A DNA stretch of 64,000 bases from Bacteroidota bacterium (lineage in GTDB: Bacteria; Bacteroidota; Bacteroidia; Cytophagales; Cyclobacteriaceae), in contig JAFDYU010000019.1 of the NCBI GenBank assembly GCA_018267285.1, positions 62,001 through 126,000 of the forward strand. Reading direction: 5' to 3'. A program made the translations under genes and the position numbers. The notes below the pieces were generated by a model. The model saw only the letters and a program-made list of their open reading frames with translations, did not search any database and was not told the origin of the DNA. Shown here one piece after another: positions 17,264-25,315 of this stretch. Position 1 is the stretch's first letter. The number at the start of each line of letters is the position of its first letter.

Positions 17264-18151
17264 CTATTTCGTCTGAAACGGATATTGGGGAAGCGGGATA
17301 AATTCCGTTTCCCCTTTTATTTTTGGAAAAGTTTGGTTGAGCCAATCTTGCTTGGCCTTATCGATCAACGCTTTGTCTGACGACACAAAGTTCCAGTCGA
17401 TATATCGGTGCTCGGCAAACGGCTCGCCTCCAAAAATAAATACCGTGGTGTCGTCACCCATCTCGAATTCGCAGAGCTTGCTATCGCGTGCAATTAAAAT
17501 TTGTTTAGGGTTGTAGGTGTTGCCTTCGCTAAAAATAGTTCCTTTTAAAATGTACAAGCCACTTTCGCCAAACAACTCGTTGCCGATGTTTATCTTTTGT
17601 CGTTTGCCGCTTTTTATTTCGAGCAGATACAGGGGGCTGTAAACAGGAACAGCCGATTTTTTGCCCAAGGCTTCACCGGCAATCAACTTCATCTGTACAC
17701 CGTCCATTTCCCAAGTCGGGAGTTTATCTTCATCTACATGAGTAAATGAAGGTTTCATTTGTTCAAGTTCTTGGGGGAGGGCAACCCATATCTGCAAACC
17801 GTGCAGTATCATATCGGAGTTCTTCAGATGATCTGGAACGCGTTCGGAGTGAACAATTCCTTTGCCTGCCGTCATCCAGTTCACTGCTCCCGGTTTTATT
17901 TCAACTTCAGTTCCTTCGCTATCGCGGTGCATGATGCTTCCTTCGAAGAGATAGGTGAGCGTGGATAAGCCTATGTGCGGGTGAGCCGCAATATCGAGGT
18001 TCTTTTGTTCTTTAAGACCGATGGGCCCCATGTGGTCGATAAAAATAAACGGCCCCACCATCCGCTTTTCGCGAAAGGGTAGAAGGCGCCCCACCCTAAA
18101 ACTCCCGATGCTTACCGAGCGCTCTTCTACTATTAACTGAATGTTTGACAT
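17264..18151 (-). CDS. Pirin family protein (copy 1)
   Basis: A 295-residue bicupin. The N-terminal cupin has the pirin metal site (AAHPHIGLSTLTYLFEGSIMHRDS, then GIVHSERVP), so the His-His-His-Glu iron ligands are present. The C-terminal cupin and the Pirin_C segment (VFIFGGEPFAEHRYIDWNFVSS) are intact. Some bacterial pirins are quercetin 2,3-dioxygenases; others bind and modulate metabolic enzymes. The gene follows a second pirin gene by 4 bases, so the two are an operon. I cannot tell enzyme from regulator. Confidence 0.9.
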   Translation of the reverse strand: MSNIQLIVEERSVSIGSFRVGRLLPFREKRMVGPFIFIDHMGPIGLKEQKNLDIAAHPHIGLSTLTYLFEGSIMHRDSEGTEVEIKPGAVNWMTAGKGIVHSERVPDHLKNSDMILHGLQIWVALPQELEQMKPSFTHVDEDKLPTWEMDGVQMKLIAGEALGKKSAVPVYSPLYLLEIKSGKRQKINIGNELFGESGLYILKGTIFSEGNTYNPKQILIARDSKLCEFEMGDDTTVFIFGGEPFAEHRYIDWNFVSSDKALIDKAKQDWLNQTFPKIKGETEFIPLPQYPFQTK

Positions 18152-18155
18152 GGTA

Positions 18156-19028
18156 TTAGTCTTCTAGTACACCAAATTTTCCATTTTCAAAATCACCAAA
18201 GGCCTGAACCAATTCCGCCTGAGTGTTCATCACAAACGGGCCATAGGCCGCAATCGGTTCATTAATTGGTTCGCCACTTAACACCAATACAATGGAATCT
18301 TCATTTGCAATGATTTTAAAAGTTTCTCCATCATTTTTAAACAACGCGAACTGATTGGCGCGCGCGATGTCTTTATCGTTTATCATAACGCTTCCCTCAA
18401 TCACCACCAGAGCAGTATTGTAGTGCGATGGGAATGAAAATTCAACCTCGGCACCTTTATTTAATTTTGCATTTTGCAAATGCACGGGTGTAAAAGTGGA
18501 TGCAGTTCCTTTTACGTCTTTAAATTGGCCGGCAATCACTTCAACTACACCTTTGTTTTCTGGTAACGTGTATTTGCCGATTTGGCTATTTGTAATTTCC
18601 TGGTATTTCGGCTTCGACATTTTGTCTTTGGCCGGCAGGTTTACCCACAGTTGCACCATCTGAAAATCACCGCCTGCTTTGGCGAAGTTTTTCTCGTGAT
18701 ATTCTTTGTGTAAAATACCTGAGGCGGCTGTCATCCACTGCACATCACCTTCCCCAATTACGCCACTGTTTCCGGTGCTGTCGTGGTGTGCAACTTTGCC
18801 TTTGTAGGCAATTGTTACCGTTTCAAAACCACGGTGTGGATGTACGCCCACACCACGAGGTTTGTCGGTTGGCGGGAAATAAAATTTAGAATTGTAATCC
18901 ATCATAATAAATGGATTCATGCGCTGCATACCCAGCTGACCGGGGATATAGCTGTGTACTTTAAAGCCATCGCCCACAAAATGCGTAGGGCCTGGCGATA
19001 TTATCGTTTCAATATGCTTTGTTGCCAT
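18156..19028 (-). CDS. Pirin family protein (copy 2)
   Basis: A 290-residue bicupin distinct from its neighbour. The N-terminal metal site reads GVHPHRGFETVTIAYKGKVAHHDS, followed by GILHKEYH. The C-terminal part contains LVLSGEPINEPIAAYGPFVMNT, which is typical of the class. It is the first gene of the two-pirin unit. Identity to copy 1 is low, so these represent two pirin subfamilies and not a recent duplication. Confidence 0.9.
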   Translation of the reverse strand: MATKHIETIISPGPTHFVGDGFKVHSYIPGQLGMQRMNPFIMMDYNSKFYFPPTDKPRGVGVHPHRGFETVTIAYKGKVAHHDSTGNSGVIGEGDVQWMTAASGILHKEYHEKNFAKAGGDFQMVQLWVNLPAKDKMSKPKYQEITNSQIGKYTLPENKGVVEVIAGQFKDVKGTASTFTPVHLQNAKLNKGAEVEFSFPSHYNTALVVIEGSVMINDKDIARANQFALFKNDGETFKIIANEDSIVLVLSGEPINEPIAAYGPFVMNTQAELVQAFGDFENGKFGVLED

Positions 19029-19042
19029 AAATGTTCAAATTA

Positions 19043-19058
19043 TATGTTTAAACACATA
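19043..19058. promoter_or_regulatory. Palindromic site upstream of the pirin operon
   Basis: TATGT (19043-19047) and ACATA (19054-19058) flank TTAAAC. The site lies 14 bases before the pirin start codon and next to a TATAATTTG that resembles a -7 element with one extra base. Position and shape suggest a repressor operator; the protein is unknown. Confidence 0.35.
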
Positions 19059-19086
19059 ACTGGCAGACCGGGTAATTAGTTCCCTT

Positions 19087-19860
19087 TTACTTTCCGATGT
19101 AATTCGGTTTTCGTTTTTCCACAAACGCTTTCATCCCTTCTTTTTGGTCGGCAGAAGCAAACGTGAGGTAGAAATTTTTCCGCTCGAAGGCGAGGCCCTC
19201 ATCCAGTTGTGTTTCAAAAGATCGGTTCACGGCTTCTTTAGCCAACTGAACCGCAACGGGGCTCATTTGCGCAATTTCTTTGGCAAGTGTCAAGGCCTCG
19301 TGCAGATACATTTCCACAGGCACTACTTTGCAAACCAACCCGTAAAAGTGAGCCTCTTGTGCCGACAAAAACCTTCCGGTTAAAATCAGCTCCATGGCTT
19401 TTGCTTTGCCCAGTGCTTTCGTTAACCGTTGCGTGCCACCGGCACCGGGGATGGTACCGATTTTTATTTCGGGCTGACCGAACTTGGCCGACTCCGAGGC
19501 AACTATTGTATCGCACATCATGGAGAGTTCGCAACCACCACCGAGGGCAAAACCACTCACGGCAGCAACAATCGGTTTTTTGGTTTTGCGAATCATATCC
19601 CACGTGCTAAACTGATCTACTATAAGCATGTCCATGGCGGTAGCATCGGCCATCTGCTTAATATCTGCACCGGCTGCAAAAGCCTGGTCGTTTCCGGTGA
19701 GTACAATTACACGAACGTTATCATTTTTGTCGAGTGCTTGCAGTGCTTCCAGTAATTCCAACATCAACTGGCGGTTGAGTGCATTTAGTTCTTTGGGGCG
19801 ATTGAGTTCAACCAAGGCAACCCCGGGTTCTCTTTGTTCGGTAACTTTAATAAATTCCAT
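19087..19860 (-). CDS. Enoyl-CoA hydratase (crotonase family)
   Basis: A 257-residue crotonase-fold enzyme. The oxyanion-hole segments FAAGADIKQM and SGFALGGGCELSMMCD are present. So are the two catalytic-region glutamates, one in GGGCELSMM and the other in GQPEIKIGTIPGAGGTQRLTKALG. The likely reaction is hydration of trans-2-enoyl-CoA in fatty acid or amino acid breakdown. It stands alone, without other beta-oxidation genes. A strong inverted repeat overlaps its putative promoter, suggesting substrate-controlled repression. Confidence 0.9.
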   Translation of the reverse strand: MEFIKVTEQREPGVALVELNRPKELNALNRQLMLELLEALQALDKNDNVRVIVLTGNDQAFAAGADIKQMADATAMDMLIVDQFSTWDMIRKTKKPIVAAVSGFALGGGCELSMMCDTIVASESAKFGQPEIKIGTIPGAGGTQRLTKALGKAKAMELILTGRFLSAQEAHFYGLVCKVVPVEMYLHEALTLAKEIAQMSPVAVQLAKEAVNRSFETQLDEGLAFERKNFYLTFASADQKEGMKAFVEKRKPNYIGK

Positions 19861-19885
19861 GACGGTAACTATTTTTTTTGAATGA

Positions 19886-19913
19886 CAAAGCTAACCGATT
19901 TTTTAATCGGTTA
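19886..19913 (-). promoter_or_regulatory. Promoter with overlapping palindromic operator, enoyl-CoA hydratase gene
   Basis: On the minus strand TAGCTTTG (19893-19886) fits TAnnTTTG, 26 bases before the ATG. A perfect 9-base inverted repeat overlaps its upstream end: TAACCGATT (19892-19900) and AATCGGTTA (19905-19913), with a 4-base centre. A protein bound there would cover the space between the two promoter elements. It could instead be an RNA hairpin, but it has no U-run in the right place for a terminator. Confidence 0.45.
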
Positions 19914-19972
19914 AATATTTAAAAGTTAATCGTTATTTGTGAAGCGAAATTAAAATATTTGATGCAACGAAG

Positions 19973-19990
19973 TCAGGTTTCGATAAACTC
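19973..19990 (+). repeat. Copy of a dispersed intergenic repeat
   Basis: TCAGGTTTCGATAAACTC here is exactly the reverse complement of 45181-45198. It sits in the 222-base gap between the enoyl-CoA hydratase and phosphatase genes. Outside this core the copies differ. It is probably a member of a repeat family scattered in intergenic regions. Confidence 0.5.
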
Positions 19991-20082
19991 TCCGAAGGAG
20001 CCCTTTGGACAATCCGGCCATCCAAGCTATATAGTTTGCGTACCATCAGCTATTAACTATTTTCGATTAACTTTTACTCATT

Positions 20083-20544
20083 ATGAAAATTTTATTTGTT
20101 TGCCTGGGCAACATTTGCCGATCGCCATTGGCGGAAGCCGTTTTTAACGAAAAGGTTAGGTTGAAGGGTTTGCAGAATGAATTTCAAGCCGACTCGTGCG
20201 GCACGGGAAATTATCATGTAGGAGATGAGCCGGACCACCGCACCATAACATGCGCTGTAAAAAACAGAATACCGATCCATCACTCGGGGCGACAACTTAC
20301 CCGGGCGGATTTAGAAAATTTTGATTTAATCCTGGCTATGGATAGTTCTAACCGAGCAGATATTTTAAAACTTAGCGACCTCCATCATAAAACGAAAGTA
20401 AAATTGATGCGCGACTACGACCCCAACGGGAGTGGCGATGTGCCCGACCCGTACTATGGATCTGAAAAAAATTTTGATGAAGTTTTTAAGATACTCGACC
20501 GCTCCATAGATGGACTGATTACAGAATTGATTAAGTCGGTTTGA
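20083..20544 (+). CDS. Low molecular weight protein-tyrosine phosphatase
   Basis: A 153-residue phosphatase. The P-loop CLGNICRS (Cys7-x5-Arg13) and the acid loop with the general-acid Asp (DVPDPYYG, near residue 125) are both intact. The usual substrates are phosphotyrosines, often on polysaccharide-export kinases (Wzc type), but no such kinase is adjacent. Length is typical. A peptidase gene follows in the same direction with its own promoter-like sequence between. Confidence 0.92.
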   Translation: MKILFVCLGNICRSPLAEAVFNEKVRLKGLQNEFQADSCGTGNYHVGDEPDHRTITCAVKNRIPIHHSGRQLTRADLENFDLILAMDSSNRADILKLSDLHHKTKVKLMRDYDPNGSGDVPDPYYGSEKNFDEVFKILDRSIDGLITELIKSV

Positions 20545-20569
20545 ACTTGTATCTTAACATATATCTTTC
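20540..20569 (+). promoter_or_regulatory. Promoter-like sequence before the S9 peptidase gene
   Basis: TTTG at 20540-20543 and TATCTTTC at 20562-20569 are separated by 18 bases; the second differs from TAnnTTTG only at its last base. It lies at the end of the phosphatase gene, 14 bases before the peptidase ATG. Confidence 0.4.
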
Positions 20570-20582
20570 TTAAAAAAGTATC

Positions 20583-22574
20583 ATGAAAAATATTCTCACC
20601 GTTGCGGCATTTACAATTTGCACATTTGCATTTTCCCAAACGTCTTTTCTCCCTTCCGATGTTTACAAGATGAAGTCGGTTTCGGATCCGCAACCTTCGC
20701 CCGATGGTAAATGGGTTGCCTACGTGTTGTCCACACCCGATTCGGCTAAAGATAAATACGATACCGACATTTGGATGGTGAGCTGGGATGGAAACGAATC
20801 TGTGCGGTTAACCACAAGCCCCGATGGCGAAAATCACCCGCGCTGGTCGCCCGATGGAAAATACCTTACCTTCCTCTCGTCACGGTATGACACCAAGTCA
20901 TCGCAACTCTGGAGGATGGACAGACGTGGGGGAGAAGCCGAAAAAATTACGGATTTAAAGCACAGTATAAGCGATTATTTCTGGAGTCCCGATGCAAAAA
21001 AGATTTTACTGGTAATGCAAGATCAGGAATCGAGCGATGATGCCGAGAAAAAGAAAAAACCCAAACCCATTGTTATAGATCGCTATCATTTCAAATCCGA
21101 TGCCGAGGGCTACCTTGAGCGCAAACGCGATCACCTTTATTTGTTTGATGTAGAAACAAAAAAACTGGATACCCTCACCCAAGGAGACTTTGATGAAAAC
21201 AACCCGGCATGGTTACCCGACTCCAAAAAAATTGTGTTTGTGAGCAACCGAACAGCCGACCCCGACCGCAATGATAATTCCGACCTTTGGATTATTGACG
21301 CACAGAAAAATTCGAAACCAAAACAACTTACATATTGGAAAGGAGCGGATACAAGCCCGTCTGTTAGCTACGATGGAAAGTGGATAGCTTATTTGAAGTC
21401 GCAATCGGAGCAATTCAGTATTTACGATCAACCGCAAATTGCTTTAATCCCAATTGATGGTGGTGAGCCTAAAATCTTAAACCCGAAATTAGATCGCGAT
21501 GTTTCTGCACCACGGTGGTCTGGCGACAGCAAAACTATTTTTTCAATAGTAGTAGACGACAGGAGAAGTTACGTAGCTTCATTCGATTTTAATGGAAATA
21601 AGAAACAGATAACTACGGGTGATCGAATTTTTAATTCACTTATTCGAAGTAATGCTAATTGGGTAACTGTTTCGAGCGACCCACAAACGCCCAATGAAGT
21701 TTATGCGATTGAAAATGGAAGCCCGCGCAGGCTTACGCACACCCATGATTTTTTGAAAGCCAAAACCTTGGCTTCGGTTGAAGCTTTTAATTCAACAAGC
21801 AAAGATGGTACGGAGGTTGGCTCGCTATTATTCAAGCCTTACGAAAAACAAAACGATAAAAATCTTCCTTTAATTCTTTGGATACACGGTGGCCCTACTT
21901 CGCAGAACAGTTTTAGCTTTTACACTGATGCCCAGGTCTTCACATCGCAAGGCTACGCGGTGGCCTGTGTAAACTACAGAGGCAGCAATGGGCGAGGGCT
22001 TGCTTACAGCAACACAATTTCAGGCGATTGGGGAAATAAAGAAGTGATGGATTTGATAGGTGCCGTAGATCATTTGATAAAAATCGGTGTAGCCGACCCC
22101 AACCGTTTGGCAATTGGCGGCTGGAGCTATGGCGGGATTTTAACCGACTACGTTACCGCAACCGACTCACGGTTTAAAGCGGCAGCGAGTGGTGCAGGCA
22201 GTGCTTTACAACTTTCCATGTACGGCTCAGACCAGTATGTGCTTCAGTACGAAAATGAGTTGGGTGTACCTTGGAAAAACATAGACAAATGGATGAAAGT
22301 GTCTTACCCGTTTTTAAATATTGAAAAAATTAAAACACCTACACTGTACATGGTAGGCGAAAAAGATTTTAATGTTCCGGCTATTGGGGGAGAGCAAATG
22401 TATCAGGCTTTAAAATCGTTGGGCGTGCCCACCGAGTTCATTATTTATCCAAATCAACATCACGGAATTTCTGTGCCGAGCTACCAAATCGACCGCCTGA
22501 CCAGGTATGTAAATTGGTTTGGTAAGTATCTGAATTTACCTCAACTAAAAGAGAAGTTGCCCGTAAAAAAATAA
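20583..22574 (+). CDS. Exported S9 family prolyl oligopeptidase-type peptidase
   Basis: A 663-residue serine peptidase with a signal peptide (cleavage likely after TFAFS, residue 19). A beta-propeller with repeats such as SPDGKWVAYV and RWSPDGKYLTFLSSR spans about residues 30-380. The alpha/beta hydrolase domain has the nucleophile in GGWSYGG (about residue 517), the Asp in GEKDFNVP and the His in NQHHGI. It resembles acylaminoacyl-peptidase/dipeptidyl-peptidase types that trim peptides in the periplasm. Its end lies 10 bases from the convergent histidine kinase gene. Confidence 0.92.
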   Translation: MKNILTVAAFTICTFAFSQTSFLPSDVYKMKSVSDPQPSPDGKWVAYVLSTPDSAKDKYDTDIWMVSWDGNESVRLTTSPDGENHPRWSPDGKYLTFLSSRYDTKSSQLWRMDRRGGEAEKITDLKHSISDYFWSPDAKKILLVMQDQESSDDAEKKKKPKPIVIDRYHFKSDAEGYLERKRDHLYLFDVETKKLDTLTQGDFDENNPAWLPDSKKIVFVSNRTADPDRNDNSDLWIIDAQKNSKPKQLTYWKGADTSPSVSYDGKWIAYLKSQSEQFSIYDQPQIALIPIDGGEPKILNPKLDRDVSAPRWSGDSKTIFSIVVDDRRSYVASFDFNGNKKQITTGDRIFNSLIRSNANWVTVSSDPQTPNEVYAIENGSPRRLTHTHDFLKAKTLASVEAFNSTSKDGTEVGSLLFKPYEKQNDKNLPLILWIHGGPTSQNSFSFYTDAQVFTSQGYAVACVNYRGSNGRGLAYSNTISGDWGNKEVMDLIGAVDHLIKIGVADPNRLAIGGWSYGGILTDYVTATDSRFKAAASGAGSALQLSMYGSDQYVLQYENELGVPWKNIDKWMKVSYPFLNIEKIKTPTLYMVGEKDFNVPAIGGEQMYQALKSLGVPTEFIIYPNQHHGISVPSYQIDRLTRYVNWFGKYLNLPQLKEKLPVKK

Positions 22575-22584
22575 GATGGTTGTA

Positions 22585-23889
22585 TCAGGCCTTGGTCAGT
22601 TCGATTGCAAAAATAGAACCGCTGCCCTCGGGGCGTTCAAACCAAACGCTGCCCTTCATTATTTCCATGTATCGTTTAACAAGCGAAAGGCCGAGGCCGC
22701 TGGAGCTTTCGCCTCCGGTGGGTGCCACGCTAAGCTTGGAGAATTTTTTAAATAGCTTGGCCTCTTCTGCTGCAGGAACGCCCGGCCCGTGATCGCGAAC
22801 ACGTATTTGTACTTGCTGATCGGTTTCGGAAACCAAAACATGAATTTCTTTTCCTGAGGTTGAAAACTTGATGGCGTTTGAGATTAGATTCTCTAAAACC
22901 AATTTTAAATAGGTTAAGTTGGCGAGCGCTTCGCACGATTTGTTCAAGTCTACGGTTTTAATGGGAATGCCCTTGTTTTCTGCCGTGAACCTGAACGATT
23001 GCACAACTTCGTTGATTACCGATTGGAAATTGGTTGCCTTTAACAGTACACTGCCTACACTGTTTGTTGTTGCCATCTCCAACACTTGTTTTACAAGTAC
23101 TTGTGCATTGGCAGATGCGTTGGCAATCATCTCCACAATATTTTTAGAATCAGGCTCAATCGTTTCCCGTTCGAGCAGGTTGGCGAGCACCCCAATATTG
23201 GCCAAAGGATTTTTTAAGTCGTGTGCGAGTATCTCAATGATATGATCTTTATCTTCAATAAGCTTGGCTAACTCTATCGATTGTTTTTCGATGGTTACTT
23301 TCTGTTGCTCTACATCGCGCATAGCGGTTTGCATACTGTTTTCGAACGTGAAGGAAACCACCATAATGATGAGGAGCAACCCGGGTACAATGCTCAGGTA
23401 CCACATGGAGCGCATGGCCGGATTGTATTCTACCGGCAGGCTGATTCCGTTAAGTTCGATGATGCCGAAAGCCCACATCCACAACAACGAAAAGATGGTC
23501 CAGTAAAGGGCAGCGGTTTTTCCAATTATGAGTAAAGCGAGCAACGGAATAGCAATGATCCACGGATAAATGGCAGACCACATGCCGCCCGAAAACCACG
23601 TAAGAACAATTACGGTTATGGAGCCTATGGCATTGTAGGTAAAGCCGAGGATACGGAACGGAATTTTTGTTTTGCAGAGGAAAGGCAATGCAAAATACCC
23701 AACTACGTTGAAAAGGGTAAAGTATATTCCGCGTTCGTATTCAAAGAAAACACTCAACGCTACGTAAGACGTAGAAAAAATACTGGTAAGTAGGCTGGCC
23801 CTAACCAACAGCCTCGCCTTACGCAGTTCCGTAGCATTTTCAAAATATTTTTTATGGATAAACCAATCTACAAGACGCCCAATATTCAT
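22585..23889 (-). CDS. Membrane sensor histidine kinase (orphan)
   Basis: A 434-residue kinase. The N-terminal 190 residues hold about six membrane helices and no recognisable extracellular sensor. A short coiled coil (around VEQQKVTIEKQSIELAKL) leads to the H box EILAHDLKNPLANIG, with the phospho-accepting His near residue 225. The HATPase domain has NLISNAIKFS, RDHGPGVP and SSGLGLSLVKRY. No response regulator is encoded in this neighbourhood, so it probably signals to a distant partner. The multi-helix input domain suggests sensing within the membrane. Confidence 0.88.
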   Translation of the reverse strand: MNIGRLVDWFIHKKYFENATELRKARLLVRASLLTSIFSTSYVALSVFFEYERGIYFTLFNVVGYFALPFLCKTKIPFRILGFTYNAIGSITVIVLTWFSGGMWSAIYPWIIAIPLLALLIIGKTAALYWTIFSLLWMWAFGIIELNGISLPVEYNPAMRSMWYLSIVPGLLLIIMVVSFTFENSMQTAMRDVEQQKVTIEKQSIELAKLIEDKDHIIEILAHDLKNPLANIGVLANLLERETIEPDSKNIVEMIANASANAQVLVKQVLEMATTNSVGSVLLKATNFQSVINEVVQSFRFTAENKGIPIKTVDLNKSCEALANLTYLKLVLENLISNAIKFSTSGKEIHVLVSETDQQVQIRVRDHGPGVPAAEEAKLFKKFSKLSVAPTGGESSSGLGLSLVKRYMEIMKGSVWFERPEGSGSIFAIELTKA

Positions 23890-23905
23890 AAGCCAACAAG
23901 ATTAT

Positions 23906-24064
23906 TTAACGGGCTATGGTAAAAGCCAACCAAGCACTCGCAAATATCCAAATTCCTTCAACGATACCCAACAAAAGTGTCTTGCCAATTTTATGGTGTT
24001 CTAAATAATTCAGTATTCCCGGAAGGGAAAGTGAGATTAAGGCCTCGCATAGAATTACATAAAT
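23906..24064 (-). CDS. Possible small membrane protein without a standard start
   Basis: A minus-strand frame is open from 24079 down to the stop at 23908-23906, about 57 codons. The product would have two hydrophobic helices (around VILCEALISLSLPGIL and LLLGIVEGIWIFASAWLAF) joined by a charged turn (NYLEHHKIGKT). The amino acid make-up looks like genuine coding sequence and not chance. There is no ATG, GTG or TTG in frame; ATT at 24064-24062 is the best candidate. The frame overlaps the end of the M48 gene, so translation might depend on reinitiation or frameshifting there. It could also be a gene remnant. Confidence 0.35.
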   Translation of the reverse strand: MYVILCEALISLSLPGILNYLEHHKIGKTLLLGIVEGIWIFASAWLAFTIAR

Positions 24065-24065
24065 T

Positions 24066-25295
24066 TTAAGTAAGTGCTTTTAATCGGGAGAGCAAAGGCG
24101 GATGTGAGTAATGAAAGAAAACGTACCAAGGATGAGGGAATAAATTGCTGAGCGAATCTACCGAAAGCTTTTTCAGCGCAGCAGAAAGTGCCTGCCCGTT
24201 GTAATTTCCTTTTGCATAGGCATCGGCTTCAAACTCATTTTTTCGGCTTAACAGATTCATCAAAAGGCCGGTTACACCGGAGATGGGAGAGTAGAGAATG
24301 CCAAAGACGAGCAGGTTTAAATGGATGGCCTGCACGCTGCCCCCCAGCGCTAAAGATAGATTTTGATTGTAGATCAGCAAAGACAAAATGAACAGTGTAA
24401 AGAAAATTTGAATAACCGAAATAAGATAGCTCCACACGATATGTTTTTTCTTAAAATGCCCGACTTCGTGAGCCAGCACCGCCACCAACTCCGGAGTGGT
24501 GTGGTTTTCAATCAGCGTATCGTATAAAACAATTTTCTTTTTTTTGCCGATACCCGAAAAAAATGCATTGGCTTTTTTCGACCGCTTAGAACCATCCATT
24601 ACAAAAATATTGTCGAGTGGAAAATTCACTTTACGTGCAAAAGCTTCAATTTCGTTTTTGAGTTCACCCTCGTGCAGGGGCGTGAGTTTATTAAAAAGCG
24701 GCAAGATCAGTGTGGCGTAGAACATATTCATGAGCAGCACAAACCCTGCCGTAACCAAGCCAAACCAAACCCAAAACAGGGGGCCGATTTGGTTCACCAG
24801 AAAGATGAGCAAACACAACAACGCACCGCCAATAATTGCACCCATTACATAACCTTTGATTTTGTCCATGAAAAAAGTTTTCAATGTGGTTTTGTTGAAA
24901 CCGAATCGTTCTTCAATTACAAACGTGGAGTACAGTTGAAAAGGAAGATTTAGGAGGTCTGATGCAAATAGAATTAATCCAAAAAAAGCCAACGCCAGCA
25001 CAGCCGCATTTGAAACCAACGGGCGAATGAGTTGATCTACCCAGCCGAATCCACCCAAGAGCAACATTAGAAATGTGGCGATAAAACCTAAGCCGTTTGT
25101 TAAAAAGGAGAACCTGGTTTGTGTGTGCAAGTATTCCATCGAACGTTGGTATTTTTCGGGGTCGTAGAAATCGGCAACTTCACCGGGTATTTCTTTTTTA
25201 AAAGCTTTAAGATTAATAAAATCAAGCACCTCATTGAATAAATAAGAAACAACGGTAATGCCGATTATGATGATGAGAATGGTTTGGGGTGTCAT
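24066..25295 (-). CDS. M48 family membrane metallopeptidase (Ste24/CAAX protease 1-like)
   Basis: A 409-residue zinc protease of the Ste24 type, larger than HtpX. The N-terminal half has several membrane helices. The zinc site is LAHEVGHFKKKH (HExxH) near residue 270, and the third ligand is the Glu in NEFEADAYA near residue 347. The conserved end HPPLLSRLKAL is complete. Eukaryotic relatives process prenylated proteins; bacterial ones are thought to act in membrane-protein quality control. Length and motifs are intact. Confidence 0.92.
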   Translation of the reverse strand: MTPQTILIIIIGITVVSYLFNEVLDFINLKAFKKEIPGEVADFYDPEKYQRSMEYLHTQTRFSFLTNGLGFIATFLMLLLGGFGWVDQLIRPLVSNAAVLALAFFGLILFASDLLNLPFQLYSTFVIEERFGFNKTTLKTFFMDKIKGYVMGAIIGGALLCLLIFLVNQIGPLFWVWFGLVTAGFVLLMNMFYATLILPLFNKLTPLHEGELKNEIEAFARKVNFPLDNIFVMDGSKRSKKANAFFSGIGKKKKIVLYDTLIENHTTPELVAVLAHEVGHFKKKHIVWSYLISVIQIFFTLFILSLLIYNQNLSLALGGSVQAIHLNLLVFGILYSPISGVTGLLMNLLSRKNEFEADAYAKGNYNGQALSAALKKLSVDSLSNLFPHPWYVFFHYSHPPLLSRLKALT

Positions 25296-25315
25296 TTTAT
25301 TGATTAAAAAAAATA

